Assembly: GCA_018672475.1 (NCBI GenBank)
Contig: JABHFS010000115.1
Location: forward strand, 1 to 64,000
From: Gemmatimonadota bacterium
Lineage (GTDB): Bacteria > Latescibacterota > UBA2968 > UBA8231
DNA: 64,000 nucleotides
Direction of reading: 5' to 3'
Below, piece after piece: positions 25,064-36,978 of the stretch. The notes below the pieces were generated by a model. The model did no database searches, was not told where the DNA came from, and saw only the letters and a list, made by a program, of their open reading frames with translations. A program made the position numbers and the translations under genes. Position 1 is the stretch's first letter, and the number at the start of each line of letters is the position of its first letter.

Positions 25064-26839
25064 CTAAGCGACTTCTGCCAGCCGCCGAATCCGCTCCTCA
25101 CGGAGCGTACTGCGTTTCTTAGCCCATTCTGGGTCATAGAGCTCGCGATAGAGGCCGTCTTCGGCAAATAGGGCTTCATGCGAGCCAATTCCCTCGACTC
25201 GGCCTTCATTGAGAACAACGATTTTGTCCGCATTTTTTATGGTGGAGAGTCGGTGCGCGATAACAAAGGTGGTCCGGTCTTTCATCAGATGCTGAAGTGC
25301 CTCTTGGACCTTGGCTTCAGAGACCGTATCCAAGGCCGAGGTCGCCTCATCTAAGATGAGAATCTTCGGATCGCGGATCAGCGCGCGGGCGATCGCAATC
25401 CGTTGCCGCTGCCCGCCCGATAACCGGGTACCATTGGAGCCGAGGATCGACCGATAACCATCGGGCAGCGTGCAGATGAATTCGTGGGCATTCGCTTGCC
25501 TGGCGGCCGTCTCAATCTCTTCCATCGTCGCGTCCGGCTTGCCATAGCGAATATTATCGAGTAAGGTCCCGCGAAATAGGTAGGTCTCTTGCAAGACCAT
25601 ACTGGTCTGGTCCCGCAAGGTCCGCAGCTGGTATTCTTGGATATCGCGACCGTCGATCAGTATCTGGCCTTCATTCCGATCGTAAAAGCGGGCGATCAGA
25701 TTGGCTATCGTCGTCTTGCCGGAGCCGCTCGGGCCGACAAAGGCGACAACCTCGCCATTTTGTGCTGCGAAACTGACATTGCGCAAAACCTGATCACCCT
25801 GCGCATAGGCAAATGAAACATTGCGAAATTCAATATCTCCGCGCAGAGTCCCGCGCAGCCCATCAGGTAGGTCGACAACTTCCGGGGCGGTATCCAAGAC
25901 CTCAAAAACCCGGCGGATGCCCACCTTGGCCGGAAGAATCTGTTGCACCACGCCGATTAATTCTGAGATCGGCGCGTAGAGCATCGCCACATAACTCATC
26001 AGCATGATATATTTTTGCAGCGTCAATTCCTGTCCCAAAACGGCGAAACCGCAGACGAGCATAACTAAAACCTCGCCCGCATAGCTGATATTTCCTGTAG
26101 CCTGCCCCCAGATCTTGGATAGATTACCTGAATGCAAGTCGATCTCGTAGCTTTCGCGCATTTGCGAAATCAATGAACGGCTTTCGCGCCTTTCGCCCGA
26201 ATGGGATTTGACCATCTTAATCGCACCAAAGACTTCGCTGACCTTGCCGTAAATTTGCGCCATTTTTTCGGAAGATTGCCACGACAGGTGGGAAATGCGG
26301 GCGCGAAAGAAAAAATAACCGAGGAAATGCAGGGGCAATACGGCGATGGCCACGGTAGCCACCGTTACATTGTAGTAGAACAGCACCCCGATAAGTGCAA
26401 GGGCTTTAAAGGAGGATATCACCGTATTCAACACCGTACCAGTCAATAGCGAGGTTACGGCATTGACGTCGTTCATCATGCGAGAGATTATCTCGCCGGA
26501 GCTTCTCGACTCGTAATAACCCAACGATAATTTCTGTAAATGGTCATACATCCTGCGACGCAAATCGAAAACCAGGCGCCCCCCCAAAATCCTCATTTGA
26601 TACGAATAAATGAACGAGAATAAACTCGTAATTATGTGGATTCCTGCGAGGATTAGTATACAGTGAATGAACAATTCTCGGTCACCACCCGGCAGAGCTT
26701 CAGCGATGAGTATCGACATCCAAATCGGCGACAATAGCCCCAAGCCGGTCAGCACCAACAAGGTCGCCATCGAAACGACCATTCGCATCTTGTAGGGGCT
26801 AGCTATATGGTATACACGGCCCCATAAACTCTCGCGCAT
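25064..26839 (-). CDS. MsbA-like ABC exporter (TMD-NBD fusion)
   Basis: 591 residues. Residues 1-~320 hold six transmembrane segments of the ABC exporter type I fold with the intracellular loop motifs (SGEIISRMMNDV). The ATPase domain has Walker A VGPSGSGKTT (~residue 383), Q-loop in MVLQETYLF, signature LSGGQRQRIAIARAL, Walker B ILILDEATSALD and H-loop IAHRLSTIKNAD. All catalytic residues are present. It would act as a homodimer, exporting lipid, lipopeptide or drug. It heads a leftward set with the unknown 373-residue protein and the M16 pair; in Alb/sactipeptide-like clusters an exporter plus M16 pair handles a secreted peptide, but MsbA-type lipid flipping is equally possible. Confidence 0.92.
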   Translation of the reverse strand: MRESLWGRVYHIASPYKMRMVVSMATLLVLTGLGLLSPIWMSILIAEALPGGDRELFIHCILILAGIHIITSLFSFIYSYQMRILGGRLVFDLRRRMYDHLQKLSLGYYESRSSGEIISRMMNDVNAVTSLLTGTVLNTVISSFKALALIGVLFYYNVTVATVAIAVLPLHFLGYFFFRARISHLSWQSSEKMAQIYGKVSEVFGAIKMVKSHSGERRESRSLISQMRESYEIDLHSGNLSKIWGQATGNISYAGEVLVMLVCGFAVLGQELTLQKYIMLMSYVAMLYAPISELIGVVQQILPAKVGIRRVFEVLDTAPEVVDLPDGLRGTLRGDIEFRNVSFAYAQGDQVLRNVSFAAQNGEVVAFVGPSGSGKTTIANLIARFYDRNEGQILIDGRDIQEYQLRTLRDQTSMVLQETYLFRGTLLDNIRYGKPDATMEEIETAARQANAHEFICTLPDGYRSILGSNGTRLSGGQRQRIAIARALIRDPKILILDEATSALDTVSEAKVQEALQHLMKDRTTFVIAHRLSTIKNADKIVVLNEGRVEGIGSHEALFAEDGLYRELYDPEWAKKRSTLREERIRRLAEVA

Positions 26840-27435
26840 GAACGAACCTACTCCGCAGAGATAGTTTGCCTAGTGCATCTATTTACAGTAGTGCCATAAC
26901 CTGCTCTGCCCCAAAAACATACGTGCAAAGCCATGAAGTAGGCTTAGCGCGTCATAAGCGGACGCAGAGCTTTAACCGGTTAGGGCGCACCATCACAAAG
27001 ATGCATCAGCTCAATAAGTGGATGTGGTTTTTAGGAAGTGAAACAGGTAGGGTGAAAAATCGGTCTCCCTGAAGAACGCCCCAGTTCTTCGAAGTAGAAA
27101 ATGGCCATTGGCCGGGAAATAATCAGAGGATCAAGGGGGCTCCTCTAAGTTCGCCACAGTAGGACCGATATATTTTATATCAGCCCTTTCCGGAAAGTTA
27201 CAAGTGTCGTGCCGAAAGAGCAAGCGAAAACAAGACCTTTGATCAAAAATAAACTTTAACAAAAGCTATACCCATGCGCACTTTGCCAGGATCGTTTTAT
27301 TCGCGTTATATCACGGTTCGCAATATCCCTATATTTACTTTCTTTTTATTCGTCTTGGCATAAGGTGATTACCAGCCTGCCAACCGCTTAGAAGCCCAGT
27401 CCCATTTACCCGAAACCGCAAATGACTATTGCCCT
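26840..27435. other. Long divergent intergenic region with hairpins
   Basis: 596 bases between the leftward exporter and rightward trmJ hold no convincing protein gene. Three perfect short hairpins cluster at about 27070-27200: GAAGAAC/GTTCTTC, AGAGGA/TCCTCT, and GATATA/TATATC, followed by the palindrome CTTTCCGGAAAG. I tested by eye for SRP, RNase P, tmRNA, 6S and common riboswitch cores and found none. It must hold promoters for both flanking genes. Confidence 0.4.
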
Positions 27436-28179
27436 ATGAATCCAATGAACAATGTGCAGGTCGTCCTCGTCGAACCGGGCACGCCCGGCAATATCGGCGC
27501 CACCGCAAGAGTGTTAAAAACAACCGGAATCGAACGACTGACATTGGTCAAGCCCGGCAATTGGGACACCATCGAAGCCCGCCGATTCGCCCATGGCTCG
27601 GGGGATATACTCGACAATTGTCGAATTTGCCCCGATCTTGCCACCGCGGTCGCTGAATGCCATACCGTCGTTGGCACGACCCATCGAGTCGGAAAATTCC
27701 GCGATGTTGTCACCTCCCCAGACCCCGTTGTCAGCCAATTGGCGAACCTCGTTCACGATCGCCAAATAGCCCTCGTATTCGGCCGTGAAAAGGATGGCCT
27801 CTGGCAAGACGAGCTTATGTTATGCCATCAGCTACTGCGATTTCCCACCGCCGTTGACTACCCCTCCCTCAATCTTTCACACGCGGTTCTCTTATTAACT
27901 TACTCGCTCTACATAGCCAGTAGTAATACCGCCCCCCCTGCCAAACCCGAATTGCAACTGGCCAGTTCTGCTCAGCGCGAGCAGATGTACGCCAATATCC
28001 GACATGCACTGGATGATATCGACTTTATACCCTACAACGAGGACCCTGAGCATTTTAACAAAGTCCTGCGGCGTTTTTTTAATAAAATAGATATGGAAAT
28101 CCGCGATATAAGGGCCATTCAAACAATCTGCGGTCAAATTCTCAAATTTAGCCGTCGATACCGCGGCACAAGCAAATAG
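27436..28179 (+). CDS. trmJ: tRNA Cm32/Um32 methyltransferase
   Basis: 247 residues of the SPOUT superfamily, TrmJ type, which 2'-O-methylates residue 32 of several tRNAs with SAM. Diagnostic parts: VLVEPGTPGNIGATARVLKTTG at the N-terminus, VFGREKDGLWQDELMLC and YPSLNLSHAVLLLTY forming the trefoil-knot SAM site. The C-terminal ~80-residue helical extension is as in E. coli TrmJ. Either of two in-frame ATGs (27436, 27445) could start it; no ribosome binding site settles this. It is transcribed alone, convergent with the esterase gene 3 bases away. Confidence 0.92.
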   Translation: MNPMNNVQVVLVEPGTPGNIGATARVLKTTGIERLTLVKPGNWDTIEARRFAHGSGDILDNCRICPDLATAVAECHTVVGTTHRVGKFRDVVTSPDPVVSQLANLVHDRQIALVFGREKDGLWQDELMLCHQLLRFPTAVDYPSLNLSHAVLLLTYSLYIASSNTAPPAKPELQLASSAQREQMYANIRHALDDIDFIPYNEDPEHFNKVLRRFFNKIDMEIRDIRAIQTICGQILKFSRRYRGTSK

Positions 28180-28182
28180 TCC

Positions 28183-30163
<1,981 letters not shown>

Positions 30164-30181
30164 TCACTCCTCTTTCAATTT

Positions 30182-33025
30182 TCAATAATCTTCGACGGCG
30201 GGGCAGGAACAGACCAGGTTTCGATCTCCGCGAGCGTTATCCAAACGCCCCACCGCCGGCCAAAATTTGCTTTCAAAAAGCCAGGGGGCAGGCCGGGCAG
30301 CAACCTCCCTAGAATAAGGCCTATTCCAGTCCTCCGCCAGCACGACATCAAGGGGGTGCGGGGCGTGTACGATCGGATTGTCATCCCGACGATACACCCC
30401 ATTCTCGATTTGCCGAATTTCCTCGCGGATAGATATCATCGCCTCGCAAAAACGATCGATCTCGGCTTTGCATTCGCTTTCGGTCGGTTCGACCATAAGC
30501 GTACCGGCGACGGGAAAAGAAACGGTCGGTGCGTGAAAACCATAATCGATTAATCTTTTGGCCACGTCTTCAACACTGATTCCTGCCGCATCCCGCGCCC
30601 AACGCAGATCCAGTATACATTCGTGAGCAACGCGGCCCTTGCGGCCCTTGTAGAGAATCGGATAATACGGCTCAAGAAGACTGCTTATATAATTGGCATT
30701 GAGAATAGCCATTTTAGTCGCCTCAGTTACCCCATTGCCCATCAGTTTCAAATACGACCATGAAATCAATAGTATCGATGCACTGCTCCATGGGGCTGCA
30801 GCAATAGGCCCAATCGAAGATTCCCCCCCCATTTCGACCATCGGGTGATTCGGTAAAAAAGCCACGAGATGTCCTGCAACGCCTATAGGCCCCATACCCG
30901 GTCCGCCGCCGCCGTGTGGAATGCAAAAGGTCTTATGCAAATTTAAATGGCAGACGTCGACGCCGATTTCCGCCGGCCGGCACAGTCCCACCAGAGCATT
31001 CATATTCGCTCCGTCCATATAGACCTGGCCTCCCACTTCATGCACAGCGGTGCAAATCTGGCGAATTTCCTCTTCAAAAACACCGTGCGTCGAAGGGTAA
31101 GTGACCATCAACACCGCAAGACGCTCGCTATATTCCACCGCTTTAGCCCGCAGGTCCTTGAGGTCGATATTTCCCTGCTCGTCACATGCGACGACGACGA
31201 CCCGCAACCCCGCCATCACCGCACTCGCCGGGTTCGTACCGTGGGCTGAAGCCGGGATAAGGCAGATATCGCGCTGGCCCTCCCCCTTGGTCTGGTGGTA
31301 TTTCCGCACGACGAGCAAACCGGCATATTCACCCTGCGAACCCGCATTCGGTTGTAGGGACACACCTTGAAAACCGGTAATTTCGCGCAACATGTGCTCG
31401 AGTTCATTGAAGACCTCGGCATACCCCCTAGCCTGGTCTACTGGTGCGAAGGGATGCACATCTGCGAATTCAGTCCAGGTTATCGGCATCATTTCCGCCG
31501 TTGCGTTGAGTTTCATAGTACAAGACCCAAGCGGTATCATCGAATGGACCAGGGATAAATCCTTCGATTCAAGCCGATGCATATAACGCAAAATCTCGGT
31601 TTCGGAATGATACTTGGCAAAAACAGGGTGCTGCATAAAACTAGATTCGCGCACCTGGGCCGAATCCAGGGCAACGGCTCCTTCCGTTTCCTCGACAAAA
31701 ACCTCGCCCCCGAATAATTTCAGAATTTGCACCAAGTCGGCGCCTTGCGTCGCTTCGTTAAGCGCAATGAGCAAATCCCCTTCCCCCAAATCGCGAAAGT
31801 TGATCCCCACCTCCCGAGCTTGCTGCATAATCTCAACGGCCTGCGCACCAACGGCCACTCTCAGCGTATCGAAAAACCGGTCATGTACGACGTGGCAGCC
31901 TGCGCGTTCAAGTCCTTGGGCCAATTGCACCGTTAGCCCATGTATCTTATTGGCGATCCCTTGCAACCCCTCCGGGCCATGATAAACCCCGTACATGCTT
32001 ACTACAACTGCAGGCAAGACTTGTGCTGTACATATGTTGCTGGTCGCCTTTTCCCTCTTGATATGCTGCTCTCGAGTTTGCAACGCCATCCGCAAAGCCG
32101 GCTTACCCTGGATATCTTCGCTGACACCAATTATGCGCCCTGGCACTTGGCGGCGATACTCCGCCCGGGTCGCGAAAAACGCCGCATGCGGGCCACCATA
32201 CCCCATGGGCATTCCCAATCGCTGGCTACTACCCACCGCGACATCAGCCCCATATTCCCCCGGTGGTCGCAACAAGCATAAGGCGAGCAGGTCAGTAGCC
32301 ACGCATACCAAGGTTTGCTGCTCATGGGCCCGAGTACAAAAATCTTCGTATTCCCATAGGGCTCCATCTGTTGCTGGATATTGAAGCAGAGCCGCAAATA
32401 CCCCGTCGTTGAAATCGTATTCGCGATGATCGCCGACAACCACCTCCCACCCACGGGCTGCCGCCCTGACCTGGACTACGGCGATCGTTTGCGGATGGCA
32501 AGCAGCGGAAACGAATACGCGATTGCTTTGATTTTTCTTCTGCACCGCCCTGAGCATCGACAAAGCTTCGGCAGCAGCTGTGGCTTCATCCAGTAAGGAA
32601 GCATTGCTCAATTCAAAGCCCGTCAGATCACATACCATGGTTTGGAAGTTCAATAACGCTTCGAGCCGACCTTGAGCAATTTCGGATTGATATGGGGTAT
32701 ATTGCGTGTACCAGCCGGGATTCTCTAAAATATTGCGCTGTATAACCGGTGGAGTTATACAGCGAGAATAGCCCATGCCGATATAACTGTGACAGACACT
32801 GTTCTTTGCCGCCAAGCCCCGCAACTTCTGCAATAACTCATACTCTCCCACCGCATCGCCGAGTTCCAACTCGCCTTCCATCCTGATCGACCCCGGAACA
32901 GTCTCTGCGATAAGCTGATGTAAATCGTCTACACCGACCGCCCCGAGCATCGCAGTCACATCGTCCCCCCTCGGTCCATTATGCCGGCGAACAAACGAAT
33001 CTTCATCATGCAAACCGTCAGACAT
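30182..33025 (-). CDS. gcvP: Glycine dehydrogenase (decarboxylating), one-chain P protein
   Basis: 947 residues, the fused P protein of the glycine cleavage system, which decarboxylates glycine and passes the aminomethyl group to lipoyl-GcvH. N-terminal half: [20 protein letters not shown] and the [21 protein letters not shown] block (first halves of these are separate motifs). C-terminal half: the PLP lysine in [20 protein letters not shown] and GCNGVT-type neighbours. AAGGAG precedes the ATG by ~8 bases. The gene follows gcvT by 11 bases, but no gcvH lies between or near, so GcvH and the L protein must be encoded elsewhere. Confidence 0.97.
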   Translation of the reverse strand: MSDGLHDEDSFVRRHNGPRGDDVTAMLGAVGVDDLHQLIAETVPGSIRMEGELELGDAVGEYELLQKLRGLAAKNSVCHSYIGMGYSRCITPPVIQRNILENPGWYTQYTPYQSEIAQGRLEALLNFQTMVCDLTGFELSNASLLDEATAAAEALSMLRAVQKKNQSNRVFVSAACHPQTIAVVQVRAAARGWEVVVGDHREYDFNDGVFAALLQYPATDGALWEYEDFCTRAHEQQTLVCVATDLLALCLLRPPGEYGADVAVGSSQRLGMPMGYGGPHAAFFATRAEYRRQVPGRIIGVSEDIQGKPALRMALQTREQHIKREKATSNICTAQVLPAVVVSMYGVYHGPEGLQGIANKIHGLTVQLAQGLERAGCHVVHDRFFDTLRVAVGAQAVEIMQQAREVGINFRDLGEGDLLIALNEATQGADLVQILKLFGGEVFVEETEGAVALDSAQVRESSFMQHPVFAKYHSETEILRYMHRLESKDLSLVHSMIPLGSCTMKLNATAEMMPITWTEFADVHPFAPVDQARGYAEVFNELEHMLREITGFQGVSLQPNAGSQGEYAGLLVVRKYHQTKGEGQRDICLIPASAHGTNPASAVMAGLRVVVVACDEQGNIDLKDLRAKAVEYSERLAVLMVTYPSTHGVFEEEIRQICTAVHEVGGQVYMDGANMNALVGLCRPAEIGVDVCHLNLHKTFCIPHGGGGPGMGPIGVAGHLVAFLPNHPMVEMGGESSIGPIAAAPWSSASILLISWSYLKLMGNGVTEATKMAILNANYISSLLEPYYPILYKGRKGRVAHECILDLRWARDAAGISVEDVAKRLIDYGFHAPTVSFPVAGTLMVEPTESECKAEIDRFCEAMISIREEIRQIENGVYRRDDNPIVHAPHPLDVVLAEDWNRPYSREVAARPAPWLFESKFWPAVGRLDNARGDRNLVCSCPAVEDY

Positions 33026-33036
33026 CGCCCTTCTCC

Positions 33037-34149
33037 TTAATTCACCCTCTTAACACCAGAAGGCACAAACGGCAATCTCACCACTTCGGCCAATCTCTTT
33101 TTGCCCCGCATATCAATATGGATCTGGGTACCGAGTTTAGCGGCCCCGCGGTCTAAGTAGGCCAGGCCAATCCCTTGCTTAAGTGTTGGCGAATAAGTGC
33201 CACTCGTCACCTTTCCAATCGCTTTACCTTGTCCATCGACGACCAAGTAATCGGGACGGGGAATACCTCTTTCCAACAGCCGAAACCCCCTCAACCTGCG
33301 ATAGTCCCCCTTTTTGCGTTGATCGGACAAAGCCTTCGCTCCGATAAAATTCTTGTCCCAGTCTATCGTCCAGCCCAGTCCCGCCTGCAAGGGGCTGACC
33401 TCTTCGGTCAGCTCATGGCCATAGAGGCAAAAACCCATTTCTGTGCGCAAAGTATCCCGTGCCCCTAAACCACACGGGAGAGCTCCAGTCGCGATAAAAT
33501 GAGACCACAAATCATTGGCACGTCCTACATCGCATATTATCTCAAAACCGTCCTCACCCGTATAGCCATTTCGGCTGACCAGCACGTCAGCTCCTTCGAT
33601 CTCGACTTGCATGTAATGATAATAGCGCAAATCGCCCACTTCAGCTCCAGCTATTGTTGTTACTATTCGTCGAGCCTCGGGCCCCTGTAGCGCCAACATC
33701 GCCTTTTTATCGCTCAAATTATCAATTTGCAACCTTGTTTTTCCCGTCGCCCATCTGGCGATCCAATGCCAATCATCATAGATCCTACTCGCATTGACCA
33801 CCAGTAGGAACTCGTGCTCAGCCAACCGATAGACCACTGCATCGTCAATGCACCCTCCTTCTTCATTGCACATCGGCGCATAGAGCATTTGGCCAATAAG
33901 CAATCGGCTGATTCTTCCGGGGAGCAGATAATCGAGAAACTCCGCAGCACTCTCCCCTGCGAGCAGGAATTGCCCCATATGCGAAATATCGAACAAACCA
34001 GCTTGCTCGCGAACCGCCTTGTGCTCAACCCCAATGCCCTCGAACTGCACAGGCATTTCCCACCCTCCGAATGGCACCATACGCCCACTGGCTGCGATCG
34101 CGGCTTCATATAGGGGAGTTCGTCGTAACGGTGCCGCCTCTACCCCCAT
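33037..34149 (-). CDS. gcvT: Aminomethyltransferase (glycine cleavage T protein)
   Basis: The ATG at 34149 follows AAGGAG by 8 bases and gives 370 residues; a longer frame to 34188 overlaps coaE. The T protein transfers the methylene group from aminomethyl-lipoyl-GcvH to tetrahydrofolate with release of ammonia. Motifs: [25 protein letters not shown], the catalytic Asp in [39 protein letters not shown], and the C-terminal [18 protein letters not shown]. It sits between coaE (2 bases away) and gcvP in one transcript. Confidence 0.97.
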   Translation of the reverse strand: MGVEAAPLRRTPLYEAAIAASGRMVPFGGWEMPVQFEGIGVEHKAVREQAGLFDISHMGQFLLAGESAAEFLDYLLPGRISRLLIGQMLYAPMCNEEGGCIDDAVVYRLAEHEFLLVVNASRIYDDWHWIARWATGKTRLQIDNLSDKKAMLALQGPEARRIVTTIAGAEVGDLRYYHYMQVEIEGADVLVSRNGYTGEDGFEIICDVGRANDLWSHFIATGALPCGLGARDTLRTEMGFCLYGHELTEEVSPLQAGLGWTIDWDKNFIGAKALSDQRKKGDYRRLRGFRLLERGIPRPDYLVVDGQGKAIGKVTSGTYSPTLKQGIGLAYLDRGAAKLGTQIHIDMRGKKRLAEVVRLPFVPSGVKRVN

Positions 34150-34151
34150 TG

Positions 34152-34757
34152 CTAGCTCTCCTTTGCTGCGAGGGTTAATTCCCCCCACAATCGATTCGCT
34201 TGCACCGCAAGGTCGCCTAGGTTCCCATTATTGTCGACGACATAGTCGGCACGCGCTTTTTTTTCTGAGGGGTCCATCTGCCGCGCCATCCGCTCCCTTA
34301 TCTCCGCCTCTTGCAAACCGCCACGCGCCAACGCCCTCGCCACGCGTATTTCCTCATCGGCATCCACTACCACGACTCGATCAAAACGCGCCTCGGAACC
34401 CCACTCGTAAATCAGCGATGCATCAAATACGACGACCCCACGACCAGCGCTCTGCAAGGCCTGTTCAAGTTTGCGCCATATCGCGTGCGCCAACGGAGGC
34501 CGCATGATCTCCTCAAGTCGCTGACTACCTTGATCAGATACAAATGCCCTTCGGCCCAACTCGCGCCGATCCAACGTACCCTCATTATCGAGCAAATCTT
34601 CGCCAAAAGTCTCTTGCAACTGCTGGATAACCGCTGGATCGTCCGCCACTTCCCGGGCGACTAGATCGGCATCGACTCCGAGCGCGCCGCGATCAACCAG
34701 CAATCCCGAGAAAGCGGATTTGCCCGAACCGATCCCTCCTGTAATGCCTACCAGCAT
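34152..34757 (-). CDS. coaE: Dephospho-CoA kinase
   Basis: 201 residues. P-loop GGIGSGKS (residues 7-14), the DADLVAREV segment that binds dephospho-CoA, RRELGRRAF, and the lid VVVVDADEEIRVARALARGG with RMARQMDPSEKKARADYVVDN near the C-terminus are all family marks. It phosphorylates the 3'-hydroxyl of dephospho-CoA with ATP, the last step in CoA synthesis. First gene of the coaE-gcvT-gcvP transcript, under the promoter at 34863-34891. Confidence 0.96.
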   Translation of the reverse strand: MLVGITGGIGSGKSAFSGLLVDRGALGVDADLVAREVADDPAVIQQLQETFGEDLLDNEGTLDRRELGRRAFVSDQGSQRLEEIMRPPLAHAIWRKLEQALQSAGRGVVVFDASLIYEWGSEARFDRVVVVDADEEIRVARALARGGLQEAEIRERMARQMDPSEKKARADYVVDNNGNLGDLAVQANRLWGELTLAAKES

Positions 34758-34862
34758 AAAACCTAAATAACCTCCACGATTGGTAGGATTCTCACTGATA
34801 AAGTTAAGGTTTTATACATTATTTTTCATTATAGTACAGTGATATAACGGAATTTAAGCCAC

Positions 34863-34891
34863 AATCTAAAGTGTGTGAATTACACTGTCAA
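34863..34891 (-). promoter_or_regulatory. Promoter of coaE-gcvT-gcvP
   Basis: Minus strand: TTGACA (34891-34886), 17 bases, TAGATT (34868-34863). The coaE start is about 100 bases downstream. Confidence 0.6.
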
Positions 34892-34926
34892 CGAAAGACG
34901 ATTAGACCATGATCGTCCACATCCCA

Positions 34927-34955
34927 TTGACACTAAAGTAGGTATCGCGTATAGT
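34927..34955 (+). promoter_or_regulatory. Promoter of clpP
   Basis: TTGACA (34927-34932), 17 bases, TATAGT (34950-34955). Start of transcription would be near 34962, giving a short leader before clpP at 34999. It is back to back with the coaE promoter, 35 bases apart. Confidence 0.7.
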
Positions 34956-34998
34956 AATTCTATACAATTTCACTCACCTATACGCGACTAAATAATCT

Positions 34999-35607
34999 AT
35001 GGCAATTGTACCCACAGTTATCGAACAAACCGGCCGCGGAGAGCGCGCCTATGATATCTTCTCCCGTCTACTCAAGGAGCGGATCATCTTTATTGGCACT
35101 CCAATAGACGACCACGAAGCCAACCTCATCGTAGCGCAATTGCTCTTTCTGACATCGGAAGACCCCAAGAAAGACATTTCACTCTATATCAACAGCCCCG
35201 GCGGTAGTCTCACCGCAGGGTTGGCGATCTACGACACAATGAAATATATCCCATGCGATGTGGCGACCCTTTGCATAGGCCAAGCCTATAGTATGAGCGC
35301 GATCCTCCTCGCTGGCGGCACCAAGGGCAAACGTCATGCCCTGCCCCATTCCCGGTTAATGCTGCACCAACCCTGGGGAGGAGTGCATGGCCAGGCTTCG
35401 GACATAGAAATACACGCCCGAGAGATCATGGAATGGCGCAACCGGCTCAATCAGATCATCGTGCAAGATTCGGGCCAATCCCTCGAACGCATCGAGCAAG
35501 TGACCGAACGCGACTACTTTCTATCGCCCGAAGAAGCCATTGACTTTGGCCTAATCGACGCCCTATTGCTCTCGGAGCATGATCGCGTGACAGCTGTAGA
35601 AAATTAG
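34999..35607 (+). CDS. clpP: ATP-dependent Clp protease proteolytic subunit
   Basis: 202 residues with the serine protease triad Ser98 ([11 protein letters not shown]), His123 (MLHQPWGG) and Asp172 ([10 protein letters not shown]). The N-terminal [21 protein letters not shown]-type opening and [20 protein letters not shown] oxyanion segment are canonical. Around the nucleophile the usual AASMGA is YSMSA, a mild variation. It forms two stacked heptamers and works with ClpX, encoded nearby on the other strand at 36979-38205. No ribosome binding site is evident. Its last codons overlap the convergent EpmA-like gene by 4 bases. Confidence 0.97.
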   Translation: MAIVPTVIEQTGRGERAYDIFSRLLKERIIFIGTPIDDHEANLIVAQLLFLTSEDPKKDISLYINSPGGSLTAGLAIYDTMKYIPCDVATLCIGQAYSMSAILLAGGTKGKRHALPHSRLMLHQPWGGVHGQASDIEIHAREIMEWRNRLNQIIVQDSGQSLERIEQVTERDYFLSPEEAIDFGLIDALLLSEHDRVTAVEN

Positions 35608-36893
35608 CCCACCGCTGGGAAAGCAATCACCTCATCCAAGCTATCTGCTCCTGCTATCAACATAAGCAAACGGTCGATACCGAGTGCGACCCCTCCTGCA
35701 GGGGGAAATCCACGCTCCATAGCAACGAGGAAGTCTTCGTCAGCCGGCACCCAATCAGCCACTGAGCGCTGATTGGTTTGAGCAAAACGCCTGCGTTGTT
35801 CAGCAGGATCGTTTAATTCCGTATATCCGTTCGTCAGCTCCACCCCGCCGATATACGCCTCCGCCCGTTCAACCACAGCAGGTTGCCCCTCTTTCTGTTT
35901 TGCCAGTGCGGCTAGTTGCCTAGGGTAATCCACAAGGTGCACAGCCCCCAAACATGCCAATTCGGGTTCGACCATTTCCACGAGTATCTTATGGAACAAA
36001 TCCGCCCAAGTATCTTCGGGATTCGCGCTGCCATAACCGAGTTCATTCGCCCGAAGAAATAGCGGTTCCGCCTCGTTGCAAAGCCCTAAGTCAATATTGG
36101 CCCATCGCAAGAAGGCCTCGTGTACACTTATCCGCTTCCAAGATGATAGCTCTATCTGCTTCCCCTGCCGAAAGACACTCGACTTTCCCGTGGTTTTTTC
36201 GGCAACATATACGAGCAAACACTCGACATCGTCCATTATTTCTTCATAACTGCCATAAGCTCGATACCATTCCAAAAGCGTGAATTCGGGATTGTGCAGC
36301 GGCCCAATTTCGCCATTGCGAAATGAACGGGTAATCTGGTAAATACGCTCCATACCAATACCCAACAAACGCTTCATATGCAACTCAGGTGATGGTGCGA
36401 GGAAAACGGGCTCGACCGTTTTGCCCTCTCGATACTCCGTCGCAAAAAGCTGAATTTCTTCTTCTTGCGCCGACCCGCGTATAAGTATTGGCGTATCAAC
36501 TGCGAGAAACCCTCGGGCGGAAAAAAACTGTTGGACCGCATCTATTATAGCCGCGCGCAGAGTCAGGTTGTCCCGTAGTCCGGACGCATCTGCGTTAAAC
36601 CGCGCCCAATCGCCTCTATCCCAGGTATCGACCGCAGGGGCCAGCACTCGAAATTCAGCAACCCGAAATACCCCGCCTTCAACAACCCCCAACAATTCGG
36701 CGATGTCCCCAGCTTTTATCCCATTATATGCTATGCCAAATACAATGTCGATCTCTCCGGATTGGTCTCTCAATACCCCCCTGCCCCCCTCTAGGCGCAG
36801 CAGCCGACCCCGCATGGCCACTTCACCGCTCCCGACCTCAGCCACAGATCTATGTGACCACTTCGTTCTCGCCGGATACCTTTCTTCGCTCAT
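35604..36893 (-). CDS. EpmA/GenX-like class II lysyl-tRNA synthetase paralogue
   Basis: I place the start at ATG 36893 (429 residues, GAGG 4 bases ahead), because the longer frame to 36956 runs through the clpX terminator. The catalytic core is of the LysRS/EpmA type: motif 2 [32 protein letters not shown], and motif 3 [19 protein letters not shown]. EpmA attaches beta-lysine to elongation factor P. Unlike E. coli EpmA, which lacks an anticodon domain, this protein has ~80 N-terminal residues that look like a small OB fold ([28 protein letters not shown]). It may therefore be an intermediate between LysRS and EpmA. EpmB and efp are not in the window. Confidence 0.82.
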   Translation of the reverse strand: MSEERYPARTKWSHRSVAEVGSGEVAMRGRLLRLEGGRGVLRDQSGEIDIVFGIAYNGIKAGDIAELLGVVEGGVFRVAEFRVLAPAVDTWDRGDWARFNADASGLRDNLTLRAAIIDAVQQFFSARGFLAVDTPILIRGSAQEEEIQLFATEYREGKTVEPVFLAPSPELHMKRLLGIGMERIYQITRSFRNGEIGPLHNPEFTLLEWYRAYGSYEEIMDDVECLLVYVAEKTTGKSSVFRQGKQIELSSWKRISVHEAFLRWANIDLGLCNEAEPLFLRANELGYGSANPEDTWADLFHKILVEMVEPELACLGAVHLVDYPRQLAALAKQKEGQPAVVERAEAYIGGVELTNGYTELNDPAEQRRRFAQTNQRSVADWVPADEDFLVAMERGFPPAGGVALGIDRLLMLIAGADSLDEVIAFPAVG

Positions 36894-36905
36894 CGGACCT
36901 CGCAT

Positions 36906-36948
36906 AAAAAAGCCCCCTCCAGCAGCATGAACACTACAGGAGGAGGGC
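36906..36948 (-). terminator. Intrinsic terminator after clpX
   Basis: On the minus strand GCCCTCCTCC (36948-36939) pairs, with one bulge, with GGAGGGGGC (36920-36912), followed by six U. It lies 30 bases past the clpX stop and ends just before the start of the EpmA-like gene. Confidence 0.85.
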
Positions 36949-36978
36949 AATATCAAACATCAAATTCAACTTATGGAA

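Noticed and set aside
26866-27072. Plus-strand 68-codon open frame between the exporter and trmJ
   Set aside because: No ribosome binding site, odd composition and no recognisable protein features.
36893-36956. EpmA-like gene starting at 36956
   Set aside because: That start lies upstream of the clpX terminator hairpin, whose stem would then be coding.
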